A program made the translations under genes and the position numbers. 37,501 nt of DNA from Chloroflexota bacterium (GTDB lineage Bacteria; Chloroflexota; Dehalococcoidia; Lucifugimonadales; Lucifugimonadaceae), in contig JABIGL010000047.1 in assembly GCA_018650185.1 (NCBI GenBank), positions 1-37,501 on the forward strand, given 5' to 3'. Shown one piece after another: positions 1 through 8,157 of this stretch. Each line of letters starts with the position of its first letter. Within the stretch, counting starts at the first letter, position 1. The notes under the pieces are model-generated. The model made no database searches. It saw nothing but the letters and a program-made list of their open reading frames with translations, and had not been told where the DNA came from.

Positions 1-801
1 GAGAACGGCCTGACCACTATCCTCGCGACCACAGATACCGGCGTGGGAGAGAACCGATTCGCCTTTGTACTGACGCAGCCGGGTGGTCTGGTGAAGTTCC
101 CGGTGGTGTCTGTGAAATCGTTCTACTACCCGGACGGTTATGAGGGCGAACGTGAAGGCCCGGCCGAGCAAAAGTTCGCCACTTTCCAGGAGTTCCCATT
201 CGGGACGCGAGGCGTGTATTCGGCCGACTACATATTTGATCGTTCGGGCGACTGGGGCGTCGAAGTGTCGCTGCCGGATTCCGACGGAACTTTCCTGACG
301 ACTGAGCACCGGTTCGAGGTTACTGAAGAAACGATAGCGCCCGATATCGGTGCGCGCCCACCAGAGACCCGGAACAGGACTCTGGCGGATGTGGGATCGA
401 TTGCTGAACTCACATCTGGTTCGCTACGTGATCCGGAGCTTTATGACCTGGCTATCCCCGATGCGCTTGTGTCGGGTCGACCGTTTGCGGTGGTGTTTGC
501 CAGCCCGGCCTTCTGCACCACTGCGGTCTGCGGTCCGCAGGTAGATGTGGTGAGTGAGTTGAACGCGACTTACGGCGATCGCATGGACTTCATCCATGTA
601 GACCTGTTCAGCAACCCGCATGAAATTAAGGGCGATCTCGATCTTGCGGTGCATACTCCGCTGCTGGAGTCGTGGGGACTGTACACGGACGAATGGACCT
701 TTGTGATGGACGCTTCAGGGACGGTAGCCGGTCGTTTTGAGGGGTTCTCACCGTATTCGGAGCTTGAAGAGACGATTCTGGAGACACTAGACGCCGGTTA
801 G
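1..801 (+). CDS. thioredoxin-fold protein, 5'-truncated by the window
   Basis: The frame is open from base 1, so this is the C-terminal part of a longer protein; a GTG at 43 is only an internal codon candidate. The first ~120 visible residues resemble a beta-sandwich segment. They are followed by a thioredoxin-like domain: a beta strand, then F-C-T-T-A-V-C-G-P-Q with two cysteines four residues apart, then a strand with H-V-D-L-F, and a C-terminal W-T-F-V-M-D-A-S-G-T-V-A-G-R-F-E-G that matches the usual thioredoxin 'xDxxGxxxxxxxG' end. C-T-T-A-V-C-G-P-Q is not the classical CxxC, so a redox or metal (Sco-like) role is possible but unproven. No signal peptide is visible because the start is missing. 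It ends with TAG just before a 24-bp GC palindrome. Confidence 0.7.
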   Translation, partial: ENGLTTILATTDTGVGENRFAFVLTQPGGLVKFPVVSVKSFYYPDGYEGEREGPAEQKFATFQEFPFGTRGVYSADYIFDRSGDWGVEVSLPDSDGTFLTTEHRFEVTEETIAPDIGARPPETRNRTLADVGSIAELTSGSLRDPELYDLAIPDALVSGRPFAVVFASPAFCTTAVCGPQVDVVSELNATYGDRMDFIHVDLFSNPHEIKGDLDLAVHTPLLESWGLYTDEWTFVMDASGTVAGRFEGFSPYSELEETILETLDAG

Positions 802-805
802 GCGT

Positions 806-829
806 GGGCGGGGCAAGCACCGCCCCTAC
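806..829. repeat. 24-bp GC-rich palindromic dispersed repeat, copy 1
   Basis: Arms GGGCGG and CCGCCC flank GGCAAGCA, followed by CCTAC. The whole 24 bp recurs without change at 6163-6186, also directly after a stop codon. The stem could act as a transcript-end hairpin, but no T-run follows. Confidence 0.75.
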
Positions 830-857
830 GTCAGATCACATGTGTTGCGCACAATGT

Positions 858-895
858 CCCCTCTCCCTTGCGCGGGAGAGGGTTGGCATGAGGGG
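858..895. repeat. CCCTCTCCC/GGGAGAGGG palindromic repeat
   Basis: A perfect 9-bp stem (CCCTCTCCC 859-867, GGGAGAGGG 874-882) has loop TTGCGC. The reverse complement of 858-895 resembles 8033-8070, so this is a dispersed family in both orientations. It lies just upstream of the M20 peptidase and is translated in its spurious longer reading frame, which argues for the later start. Confidence 0.65.
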
Positions 896-988
896 AATCG
901 CCGTCAGGTGATCAATTCGCAACCACACCCGCATTCAGGTCCGCGCTTATCCTGTCCGTCGAACCCTCACCACTTGAAAGAGATTCGT

Positions 989-2113
989 GTGCCCGAACCC
1001 CTGCGCCTTACGCCTGAGCAATCGACCGCCATGTTTGATCTGATGCGGGAGATGACGCTAATCGAATCCCCTACATCGGACAAGGCTTCGAACGACCGTT
1101 TGATAGCGCTGGTCCGGGCGCGATTCGAAGCGCTTGGTGCAACTGTGGATATCGATCCCCAGAGCGATTTCGGTGACCACATGGTCGCGCGTTGGCCTGG
1201 AGTCGGTAAGCCGGGACTGATCATCGGGCATGTCGACACCGTGTGGCCCTTCGGGACACTGGAAGACATGCCGTACAGGGAAGAAGACGGGAACATCTAC
1301 GGACCGGGTGTCCTGGATATGAAGGCAGGAATCGCCGCCACCATTGCGGCCCTTGAAATGCTTCGTAACACCGGTGACTGGCCGGAACGGGCGCTGGCAG
1401 TGCTGGTGAATTCGGACGAGGAGGTCGGGAGCCCCAGTTCTCGTCCGCTGGTCGAGGCGGAAGCCGTCAACGCTGCATATTCCATCGTTATGGAACCAAG
1501 CATGGGATTTTCTCTGAAGACCGCACGCAAAGGACTTGGCGAGTTCCGGTTGCACATCGAGGGCCGTGCCTCACACGCAGGAGCCTTTCCGGAGGACGGC
1601 ATTTCGGCGATCGAGGAGATGGCGCACCAGATACTGCGTATACAGGCGCTCAAGGACTGGGACGCCGGTACGACCATCAACGTCGGATTGATCGATGGCG
1701 GATCGGCCCGCAACACGATCCCCGCGGAGGCCAACGCCGTGATAGATGTGCGAGTTACTTCCGCCGACGAGGGTGAGCGGGTTACCAGTGCGCTCTACTC
1801 GCTTTATCCAGTCAACACCGACACCACGTTAGAAATGACCGGGCACCTTCACCGACCGCCGATGGAGCGCGAAGGCCCGGTCGCTGAGTTATTCGCTCGT
1901 GTGCAGTCGCTTGGGGCGGAACTGGGCATGGAGTTAAGCGAATCGTCAACCGGCGGCGGCAGTGACGCCAATCTGACGGCAGCGCTGGGAATCCCGACCA
2001 TCGACGGCATGGGTGCAGTCGGCGAACACCCGCATGCCGATGGCGAGTACCTGGTGGCAGCTGAGCTACCAAAACGGGCGGAGCTACTCGCTCACTGCCT
2101 CAGGATGCTGTAG
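989..2113 (+). CDS. M20-family zinc metallopeptidase (glutamate carboxypeptidase-like)
   Basis: A protein of 374 residues of the M20 (ArgE/DapE/CPG2) family, which hydrolyses peptide or N-acyl amide bonds with two zinc ions. Visible motifs are G-H-V-D-T-V-W (H81, D83), G-P-G-V-L-D-M-K (D110 as bridging ligand), N-S-D-E-E-V-G (E144 base, E145 ligand), V-M-E-P-S (E169), the lid motif G-R-A-S-H-A-G-A, and a late G-E-H-P-H-A-D-G-E with the last histidine ligand. The catalytic set looks complete. I chose GTG 989 because GAAAGAG lies 6 bases upstream; the longer frame from 842 only translates a palindromic repeat. No signal peptide is seen, so it is probably cytoplasmic. The C-x-x-x-C-type specificity cannot be read from sequence; CPG2-like exopeptidase is the closest guess. 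The 3' end overlaps the convergent stress-protein gene by 14 bases. Confidence 0.88.
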   Translation: MPEPLRLTPEQSTAMFDLMREMTLIESPTSDKASNDRLIALVRARFEALGATVDIDPQSDFGDHMVARWPGVGKPGLIIGHVDTVWPFGTLEDMPYREEDGNIYGPGVLDMKAGIAATIAALEMLRNTGDWPERALAVLVNSDEEVGSPSSRPLVEAEAVNAAYSIVMEPSMGFSLKTARKGLGEFRLHIEGRASHAGAFPEDGISAIEEMAHQILRIQALKDWDAGTTINVGLIDGGSARNTIPAEANAVIDVRVTSADEGERVTSALYSLYPVNTDTTLEMTGHLHRPPMEREGPVAELFARVQSLGAELGMELSESSTGGGSDANLTAALGIPTIDGMGAVGEHPHADGEYLVAAELPKRAELLAHCLRML

Positions 2114-3080
2114 ATCCGTTAGTTGCCGATGTTGGCTCGGCATCTTCAGCCTCATCGGAATCCGTCGGGCCAGGCCTTCTTCCTGCCGGGATAAGTAACA
2201 GGGGTCGTCCAGACGTGCGTACGACCTCATCCGCCGTACAACCCAGCATCGCCCGTTGCCATCCGCTACGTACTACCGATCCCATCACAAGCAGGTGCTC
2301 GGGCTCAGCATCCTGGATATCGACCATGGTTTGAGCGGCCGGTCCCACCGCAACCTTTGTCCGCACGTCGAACCCCTCTTCGGCCAGCTGCGTGGCCTGC
2401 TCTTCGAGGTACTCTTCAGCGACCTGTACGGCCCCCTGCACGAATCTGGGAGCGGTGCTACTGAGCACAGCGGCGTGGTTGAATCCATCGATCTCTGGAA
2501 CGATCCGAAGAAGTGTTATCGGCAGATTTCCGGCGCGGGCCACGCGCCTCACGTAAGGAAGGGCAAACTCCGAAACGCGGGTCCCGTTTAGCGCTACCAG
2601 CAGGCGTGAAAGTGGCACATCAGTCCGATCTTTCTTCCCGGCCATACGCCCGTTCAAAATCAGCATCGGGATCGGCGATCTGACCCTGATCTTTTCGCTT
2701 GGTGACTCGGTCAGATGTCGGACAACCGGGTGTGGTTCCCCTACCGCCAGCGCCATCAAATCAAACCCGCCGGCGGACGCACGCGCCACTACCGTGTCCA
2801 CCAGTTCCCCGGTTGCCGTCGTCGGTCGCGCCGTCACACCAACGCCATCGAGCTGCTCGATCAACTCGGAGAAGTATTCCCGCGCCAATCCCTGGGCGCG
2901 GTCTGTCAGTACGTTCGGGTACTCGATCTGCAGGTCCCCGACCGAGCGATCCCTGGTTGGACGCAGGACGTGCAGCAAGGTCAGCTCGGAATCGCACCAG
3001 TTCGTTAGTTGGACGAGGTGGGGCAGAATCCGCTCCGTGCTCTGGGACCCGTTCATCGGGACGAGAACGCGTTTGAACAT
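2100..3080 (-). CDS. tandem-domain universal stress protein (UspA family)
   Basis: This 326-residue protein has two Usp domains in a row. The first starts F-K-R-V-L-V-P-M-N-G-S and the second, near residue 155, L-S-R-L-L-V-A-L-N-G-T. The second domain keeps a nucleotide-loop-like stretch (V-M-G-S-V-V-R-S-G, then L-G-C-T-A-D-E-V-V) followed by P-L-L-L-I-P; the corresponding loop in the first domain is degenerate. ATP binding is therefore most likely in the second half. A charged tail of about 25 residues ends the protein. It is cytoplasmic, and the role (stress survival, nucleotide sensing) is family knowledge only. It is divergent from purL across 278 bases and convergent with the M20 gene, overlapping it by 14 bases. 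Confidence 0.9.
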   Translation of the reverse strand: MFKRVLVPMNGSQSTERILPHLVQLTNWCDSELTLLHVLRPTRDRSVGDLQIEYPNVLTDRAQGLAREYFSELIEQLDGVGVTARPTTATGELVDTVVARASAGGFDLMALAVGEPHPVVRHLTESPSEKIRVRSPIPMLILNGRMAGKKDRTDVPLSRLLVALNGTRVSEFALPYVRRVARAGNLPITLLRIVPEIDGFNHAAVLSSTAPRFVQGAVQVAEEYLEEQATQLAEEGFDVRTKVAVGPAAQTMVDIQDAEPEHLLVMGSVVRSGWQRAMLGCTADEVVRTSGRPLLLIPAGRRPGPTDSDEAEDAEPTSATNGSTAS

Positions 3081-3358
3081 GGATCGAGTTGGCAGCCGAC
3101 GTTATAAACAAGCCCCGTGGACTCTCGACAGATCGCCGATACGGTCCCGGGGCTGGAGCCTTAATTCTATTCCCCCACGTTCCTGAAGGCATCGTGACAG
3201 CAGATCGTAGCTGGAGCCTGTGCGCGGCCCACAGTGGGGGCTAGACTAAAACCTTCGTGATTCTCCAATGTCCGTGACATGCCGAAATTGCCCGGGGAAT
3301 TACGGTTGCAAACCCAGGCCGGGCATCCGCCCGAATCATGTGAGATCTTCCTTCCACC

Positions 3359-5569
3359 GTGCCGATTACCCAGTCTGAACTCGACGAAGTAGCCCTTTCC
3401 AGAGCCGAATACGAGGCGATAGCCGACCGGCTCGGACGTGATCCAAGTGATCTGGAGCTGGGCCTTTTCGGGTCGCTCTGGAGCGAACACTGCGGCTACA
3501 AACATTCAAAACCGCTCCTCCGTACTTTGCCGGGGGAGAGCGAGCGTTTGCTGGTGTCGCTCGGTACGGAGAACGCCGGGGTCGTTGATATCGGTGACGG
3601 GCTGGCGATCGCTATGAAGATCGAATCCCACAACCACCCGTCGGCAATAGAGCCCCATGAAGGTGCTGCGACCGGAGTTGGTGGCATAGTTCGTGACATA
3701 TTTGCGATGGGGGCGAGACCCATCGCGCTGCTTAACTCACTGCGATTTGGCAAGCCTGATACCGCACGTAACCGGTACCTGCTCAGCGGCGTTGTTGGTG
3801 GAATCTCCTTTTATGGGAACTGCCTGGGAATTCCAAACGTCGGCGGAGAGGTGGTGTTCGCCTCCTGCTACGACGGTAATCCGCTGGTGAACGCCATGTG
3901 CGTCGGGCTTGTCGAGGACGGCCGCATCATGTCTGCCCGTGCCGAAGAGCCGGGCGACGTACTACTGCTGGTCGGTTCTGATACCGGACGCGACGGCATC
4001 CACGGCGCATCCGGCCTGGCGTCACGCACATTTGAAGAACAGAACGAGCTTCGTTCCGCTGTGCAGGTCGGCAACCCCTTCCTTGAGAAAGTCCTCATCG
4101 AGGCTTGTATGGAGGTCATCCAGCTAGACAGCGTAGTTGGACTTCAGGACTGTGGCGCTGCCGGTATAACGAGCGGCGCTATCGAGATGGCGGAGCGGAG
4201 CGACATGGGGCTTCGGCTTGATGTCGCAGAGGTCCCGAGGCGAGAGGAGGGCATGACTCCGTACGAGGTCATGCTTTCCGAGTCACAGGAACGCATGCTG
4301 CTGGCCGTGAAACCCGGGCGGGAGCACGAAGTCCAGGCCATTTTCAGTAAATGGGATCTGCACGCCACGGCCATCGGAGAGTTCTTCGAGGGCGACTCCG
4401 TTGTGATTCAGGATGGTGAAGATGTGCTGTCCGAAACGCGGATCAAGGTGCTCACAGACCCGCCGGAATATGAGTTTGACCCGCCGAAACCGGGTTGGAT
4501 AGCGGACCTGCAAAATACCGATCTGTCCTCGACTCCGCCGCCATCGGAATCTCCTGCCGATCTTCTTTTGAAGCTGCTGGCGTCGCCAAACATTGCTTCC
4601 AAGCTGCCTGTATTCAGGCAGTACGACCACCAGGTGCAAACCAACACGGTGATCGCTCCGGGTGGCGACGCAGCGGTGCTTCGCCTCAAGGGGAGTCAGC
4701 GCGGCATTGCGCTATCTACAGACGGCAACGGGCGCATCTGCTACCTCGACCCGTATATCGGGGGCCAGATCGCAGTTGCTGAAGCCTGCCGCAACGTCTC
4801 GGCCACAGGGGGGTTGCCCGTCGCAATTACCGACTGCCTCAACTTCGGCAGTCCCGAGACCGAAGACGGCCAGTACCAGCTTGTTCAGGCGGTTGCGGGC
4901 ATCAAGAGCGCCTGCGAGGCGTTCGACATTCCGGTCATCAGCGGAAATGTGAGTCTGTACAACGAAGCTCCGGGCGGTGCGATCTACCCGACCCCGGTTA
5001 TCGGGGCGATGGGCCTGCTGGACGATGTCACGAAGCACGCCGCCGCCGGGTTTGCCGGGGAAGGTGATGCTGTTTATTTGCTGGGTGCCGCCGGGCTTAC
5101 GGGCGACTCTTCGTCACTTGCCGGAAGTGAATTTCAAGATCTTGTCATGGGTGTCGTTACCGGACAGCCATCTATCGATCTGGATATTGAGGTCAGGGTC
5201 CAGCAGGCGTGTCGCGACGGGATCGTCGCAGGGCTTGTCCGGTCTGCCCACGACGTGTCAGACGGTGGCCTGGCGGTCGCACTGGTCGAGTCCGCCGTCA
5301 TCGGTGGAATGGGCGTAAGGGTAGATGCAATTGCCAGTGGGCGCTGGGACGCAGTGCTCTTCGGCGAGGCACAATCTCGGATAGTCGTGACCGTGTCATC
5401 AGATCACGCACAAGAGTTTGAATCGGTGGCTACAAAGGCCGGTGCGCCGGTGTTCAGGTTGGGCACGACGGGCGGCGACAGGATCGTGATCAGCGATCTG
5501 CTTGATGTGTCCCTGTCGGAGGCCTCCGATAGCTGGCAGAATGGATTTGAAGCTGCCACAAGGGGCTAG
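3359..5569 (+). CDS. purL: phosphoribosylformylglycinamidine synthase subunit PurL
   Basis: PurL, 736 residues, is the ATP-dependent synthetase subunit of FGAM synthase (purine synthesis step 4), which works with PurQ (glutaminase) and PurS. Neither partner is in the window. Recognisable blocks are S-L-W-S-E-H-C-G-Y-K-H-S near residue 40, the glycine-rich G-A-A-T-G-V-G-G-I-V-R-D, G-G-E-V-V-F, S-E-S-Q-E-R-M-L-L, and in the second AIR-synthase-like half D-P-Y-I-G-G-Q-I-A-V-A-E-A and I-S-G-N-V-S-L-Y-N-E. Length fits the small bacterial PurL, not the fused 1300-residue form. The start is GTG 3359, set by the conserved N-terminus; no strong ribosome site precedes it. Confidence 0.97.
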   Translation: MPITQSELDEVALSRAEYEAIADRLGRDPSDLELGLFGSLWSEHCGYKHSKPLLRTLPGESERLLVSLGTENAGVVDIGDGLAIAMKIESHNHPSAIEPHEGAATGVGGIVRDIFAMGARPIALLNSLRFGKPDTARNRYLLSGVVGGISFYGNCLGIPNVGGEVVFASCYDGNPLVNAMCVGLVEDGRIMSARAEEPGDVLLLVGSDTGRDGIHGASGLASRTFEEQNELRSAVQVGNPFLEKVLIEACMEVIQLDSVVGLQDCGAAGITSGAIEMAERSDMGLRLDVAEVPRREEGMTPYEVMLSESQERMLLAVKPGREHEVQAIFSKWDLHATAIGEFFEGDSVVIQDGEDVLSETRIKVLTDPPEYEFDPPKPGWIADLQNTDLSSTPPPSESPADLLLKLLASPNIASKLPVFRQYDHQVQTNTVIAPGGDAAVLRLKGSQRGIALSTDGNGRICYLDPYIGGQIAVAEACRNVSATGGLPVAITDCLNFGSPETEDGQYQLVQAVAGIKSACEAFDIPVISGNVSLYNEAPGGAIYPTPVIGAMGLLDDVTKHAAAGFAGEGDAVYLLGAAGLTGDSSSLAGSEFQDLVMGVVTGQPSIDLDIEVRVQQACRDGIVAGLVRSAHDVSDGGLAVALVESAVIGGMGVRVDAIASGRWDAVLFGEAQSRIVVTVSSDHAQEFESVATKAGAPVFRLGTTGGDRIVISDLLDVSLSEASDSWQNGFEAATRG

Positions 5570-5752
5570 GCGCTTGCAAGGCCCCAAAGACCTGCGTGGT
5601 TACGATTGGCGTCCTGCCGATTACGTTTGACACCGTTTAACCGCGATGCTAAATTTTCAGTAGCAGTACATGAACGCGAGTGCCAGTAGGCGCTCGCTTT
5701 TCGCGATCCCCTGACGGCGAACTCGAGGGATCGGCGACTCCCGGAGGCTCCA

Positions 5753-6154
5753 TTGCCCAGGTACGACTACAGGTGCGTTGACGACGCATGCAATAACGAC
5801 ACTTTCGAAGTGTCCAAGAGTTACAGCGACGAATCTGCGACCCTGTGCCCGGTCTGCAGCAACGAGGCGAAGAAGCTTCTGTCCCCTATCGCCGTCCATT
5901 TCAAGGGCAGTGGTTTCTACGTTACCGATAACCGGGCGTCCAACGGCGCGTCCGGAAGCACCTCAGACGCCTCTGATTCGAGTGACTCAGGGGATTCCTC
6001 TGATTCGGAATCGAAATCTACGGACAAAAAGTCCGAGTCGTCCAAGTCTAAGAGTGAGACCAAGTCTGACTCCGGCTCGAATTCCGAGACCAAGCCCTCG
6101 TCCACCGATTCCAAGAGCAAGTCGGCCGCGGCTTCGTCCTCTTCCTCCGATTAG
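5753..6154 (+). CDS. FmdB-family zinc-ribbon protein with Ser/Lys/Asp-rich tail
   Basis: This 133-residue protein begins M-P-R-Y-D-Y-R-C like FmdB/CxxC regulatory proteins. The zinc ribbon is C8-x4-C13 with C32-x2-C35; the first pair is spaced wider than the usual CxxC. The sequence up to about residue 60 (G-S-G-F-Y-V-T-D) is typical of the family. Residues ~62-133 are a low-complexity tail of Ser, Lys, Asp, Glu and Thr that ends in a serine run. The TTG start at 5753 is supported by GGAGG at 5743-5747, five bases upstream. Function in the family is poorly known; a small regulatory or metal-binding role is the usual annotation. Confidence 0.85.
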   Translation: MPRYDYRCVDDACNNDTFEVSKSYSDESATLCPVCSNEAKKLLSPIAVHFKGSGFYVTDNRASNGASGSTSDASDSSDSGDSSDSESKSTDKKSESSKSKSETKSDSGSNSETKPSSTDSKSKSAAASSSSSD

Positions 6155-6162
6155 GGCCTGAC

Positions 6163-6186
6163 GGGCGGGGCAAGCACCGCCCCTAC
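6163..6186. repeat. 24-bp GC-rich palindromic dispersed repeat, copy 2
   Basis: Identical to 806-829. It lies 8 bases after the FmdB stop codon and may serve as a 3'-end hairpin. Confidence 0.75.
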
Positions 6187-6216
6187 CGAATCGGACGATC
6201 GTTTAGCTCTGCAGTC

Positions 6217-6266
6217 GTAGGGGTCGATTCGTATCGACCCTTGGGCGGATACTAATCCGCCCCTAC
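6217..6266. repeat. compound palindrome: two hairpins inside a GTAGGGG/CCCCTAC pair
   Basis: Outer arms GTAGGGG (6217-6223) and CCCCTAC (6260-6266) enclose two perfect 8-bp hairpins. These are GGGTCGAT-TCGT-ATCGACCC (6221-6240) and GGGCGGAT-ACTA-ATCCGCCC (6243-6262). It shares its CCGCCCCTAC end with the 24-bp repeat, and a collapsed copy is seen at 37167-37192. It precedes dtd by about 90 bases. Confidence 0.75.
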
Positions 6267-6357
6267 GGTGTCCATCCAGACGCAGCTTTCAGCCCTCTGC
6301 TTCGGGATACTATGCGTACGTATCAAACCACGCCCAATCAACGCAGGGAGTTGCAGA

Positions 6358-6828
6358 GTGCGAGCTGTTGTCCAACGTGTCCGAAACGCCTCCGTAACGG
6401 TAGACGGTGCCGTCACCGGTAGCGCAGGCACCGGGCTGGCGATCCTCGTTGGTGTGACACATGACGATGGGCCGGAGGAAGTGAAGTACCTCCGGGATAA
6501 GATCACCAACCTGCGAATCTTCCACGGCGATGAAGATGACATCGGGTTCGAGCGTTCAGCGCTAGAGGTGGAGGCTGACATCCTGTTAGTCAGCCAGTTC
6601 ACGCTGTACGCGTCTACCCGCAAAGGACGTCGCCCGGGGTTCACAGAGGCGGCACCGGGTCCTGTATCGGAACCGCTGTTTGAGCAGGTTGTGGCGGCTT
6701 TCAAGGAGACAGGACTTCGGGTTGAGACCGGCGTTTTCGGGGCGAAGATGATGGTGGAACTGGCGAACGACGGGCCTGCGACTTTCATCCTGGATACGGC
6801 AGACCGCAATACTCCTAGACGGGGGTAG
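6358..6828 (+). CDS. dtd: D-aminoacyl-tRNA deacylase
   Basis: Dtd, 156 residues, hydrolyses D-aminoacyl-tRNA (and Gly-tRNA-Ala) in the cytoplasm as a translation proofreader. The N-terminus R-A-V-V-Q-R-V matches the family. S-Q-F-T-L-Y-A is the conserved SQxTL active-site motif, R-P-G-F-T-E-A-A and N-D-G-P-A-T-F-I-L-D-T are the other conserved blocks; the last corresponds to the Gly-cisPro region, here G-P. GTG 6358 is chosen because AGGGAG lies seven bases upstream and the product has the normal length. The longer frame from 6268 adds 30 unrelated residues. Confidence 0.96.
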   Translation: MRAVVQRVRNASVTVDGAVTGSAGTGLAILVGVTHDDGPEEVKYLRDKITNLRIFHGDEDDIGFERSALEVEADILLVSQFTLYASTRKGRRPGFTEAAPGPVSEPLFEQVVAAFKETGLRVETGVFGAKMMVELANDGPATFILDTADRNTPRRG

Positions 6829-6870
6829 ACTACCGCCACTTGTCCCAGCAGCAATCCGGAGTAATCAGAT

Positions 6871-7320
6871 ATGCAGCTCGATCCCCAGATAGAACAGTTC
6901 ATTCACGACAATCCCCAGGGCGTGATGACGACGTTCCGCAAGAACGGAATGCCTCAGCTCAGCATCGTGACGGTATACCCGCGGGACGGTGGCGTGGGTA
7001 TCTCGATTACGGAAGGAAGAATCAAGTTCAACAACCTGCTTCGTGATCCCCGGAGTTCGGTGCTTATTTCGCACGAAGACTGGTGGTCCGGCTTCCTGGT
7101 ATTTGAGGGCAACATGGAGATGCAGCACTCCGGCAACACGGACCCGGAAGAGTTACGCATGGCTCGCCGAGACATCTTCAGCGCAACGACCCGACGCCGG
7201 TCCGCCAATTGGGACGATTACGACAAGAAGGTGGACGCCGACAAACGGGTCGCCATGATTCTCCGGCCCGACCACGTCTACGGGTCGGCGATTGAGCGGA
7301 TGAAAGCGGCGCTGGGTTAA
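6871..7320 (+). CDS. PPOX-class (FMN/F420-type split-barrel) oxidoreductase-like protein
   Basis: This 149-residue protein has the pyridoxamine 5'-phosphate oxidase-like split barrel. It shows an N-terminal helix, G-V-M-T-T-F-R-K-N-G-M-P-Q, I-T-E-G-R-I-K-F-N-N-L-L-R-D-P-R, then V-L-I-S-H-E-D and a C-terminal R-P-D-H-V-Y-G. The pattern 'x-K-x-x-N-L-x-x-D-P-R' is typical of the F420-binding or FMN-binding PPOX branch. Substrate and cofactor are not determined. It lies 42 bases after dtd, with GGAG 9 bases before ATG. Its last 22 codons are duplicated at 7730-7795, after the next gene. Confidence 0.8.
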   Translation: MQLDPQIEQFIHDNPQGVMTTFRKNGMPQLSIVTVYPRDGGVGISITEGRIKFNNLLRDPRSSVLISHEDWWSGFLVFEGNMEMQHSGNTDPEELRMARRDIFSATTRRRSANWDDYDKKVDADKRVAMILRPDHVYGSAIERMKAALG

Positions 7321-7367
7321 CCGTGTTCTGAGGCTCTCGAAGGACCGAGACACGTAAGGATGTGAAC

Positions 7368-7733
7368 ATGTCAGAAGCAAATAAGGAGTTGGTCCGCAGG
7401 TTTTTCGAGGACGCGTACACCGGCGGCAATCCCGAGCTGGTAGACGAGATCATGTCCCCGGGCTATCTCGCACACGGGCCCGGGGCCGAAGTACTAACGC
7501 TAGAGTCCGATGGAGCACGCGCTCAAGGGCTTGAAGCTGTTAAAAATTCGATTGAAAACAAACCATCCGATATCGAAGTATTGATCGACCAACAGGTCGC
7601 GGAAGGAGACACCGTAGTCTCCCGCATCACGATGTCAGCTGGTGGAAACTCTTGGGTGGCAGTGGCGTTCCAGCGCATAGAGAACTCGAAGATTGTCGAG
7701 ACGTGGCGGATCGCAAACAACCGTAGGGCATGA
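7368..7733 (+). CDS. SnoaL/NTF2-like small protein (ester cyclase type)
   Basis: This 121-residue protein begins S-E-A-N-K-E-L-V-R-R-F-F-E-D, followed by G-N-P-E-L-V-D-E-I-M and Y-L-A-H-G-P-G, the usual opening of NTF2-like polyketide-cyclase or SnoaL proteins. The C-terminal half has V-A-E-G-D-T-V-V-S-R and K-I-V-E-T-W-R-I strands, as expected for the cone-shaped fold. ATG 7368 is preferred over GTG 7362 because AAGGA at 7356-7360 is seven bases from the ATG. No substrate can be inferred. Its stop overlaps the first codon of a decayed PPOX tail, so the gene may sit at a recombination joint. Confidence 0.75.
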   Translation: MSEANKELVRRFFEDAYTGGNPELVDEIMSPGYLAHGPGAEVLTLESDGARAQGLEAVKNSIENKPSDIEVLIDQQVAEGDTVVSRITMSAGGNSWVAVAFQRIENSKIVETWRIANNRRA

Positions 7734-7795
7734 TCCTGCGCCCTGACCACGTGTGCGGCGCGGCGATTGACCGTATGAAGTCAGCACTGGGTTAG
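7730..7795 (+). pseudogene. 3' remnant of a second PPOX gene
   Basis: These 22 codons translate to M-I-L-R-P-D-H-V-C-G-A-A-I-D-R-M-K-S-A-L-G-stop. They match the last 21 residues of the PPOX gene (7255-7320) at 17 of 21 positions, with 51 of 66 bases identical. Most base differences are at third codon positions, so both copies were under coding constraint while they diverged. No body of the gene remains upstream; the NTF2-like gene is directly joined to it through ATGA. Confidence 0.75.
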
Positions 7796-7940
7796 GTGTT
7801 GCCGCCCGCGTCTCTAACTCATTAGTAGAGGGCAGTAATAAAGCCTCCCCCTGGGAGGGAGGAGGGTCGCGTCGTGCGACCAGACCAGCCCGCTGACGCG
7901 AGGGCACCAGTTACGCCGATGTTCCATCCCTCAGCCAAGT

Positions 7941-7974
7941 TGTCATGCTGAGTCCGAGACGAAGGAGCTCCCGG
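7941..7974 (+). repeat. TGTCATNCTGAG...GAAGG dispersed repeat, copy 1
   Basis: The element begins TGTCATGCTGAGTC and ends GAAGGAGCTCCCGG. Related copies are at 24845-24877 (same strand) and 20302-20335 (opposite strand). All are in intergenic DNA. Confidence 0.7.
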
Positions 7975-8032
7975 TTTTTGTACGTCTGAGGGCCGTCGGA
8001 GCACAGCGCCCATCCACATTAGACCGCTTGGA

Positions 8033-8070
8033 CCTCCCTCACCCCAGCCCTCTCCCACCGGGAGACGGGG
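8033..8070. repeat. CCCTCACCCC...CCCTCTCCC dispersed repeat, second copy
   Basis: It contains CTCCC-ACC-GGGAG and, over 38 bases, resembles the reverse complement of 858-895. This is a palindromic element family widely seen between bacterial genes. Confidence 0.6.
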
Positions 8071-8157
8071 ACAAGCGCAAGGACGCCGTGCTCGGCATCA
8101 TCCCGCGACACCGGCACAGCGTCCGGTGGGTAGTACGAATCGGGATTCGGGACGAAC

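Larger units (their letters stand above)
7796..8157. other. non-coding stretch with several short palindromes
   Basis: No credible gene is seen here. It contains CCTCCC-CCT-GGGAGG (7844-7858), GGTCGC-GTCGT-GCGACC (7865-7881), a TGTCATGCTGAG-type repeat (7941-7974) and a CCCTCTCCC-type repeat (8033-8070). It separates plus-strand genes from the converging nadC, so it is a 3'-3' spacer. Confidence 0.7.

Noticed and set aside
806-829. Classical rho-independent terminator
   Set aside because: The hairpin is good but no T-run follows, and the same element occurs elsewhere as a dispersed repeat.
842-988. A longer start for the M20 peptidase
   Set aside because: The added residues are the translation of a palindromic repeat, and a better GTG with a ribosome site exists at 989.
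5917-6161. Long frames on both strands over the FmdB tail
   Set aside because: They are shadows of the Ser/Asp/Lys-rich codon bias; only the frame continuing the zinc ribbon is supported.
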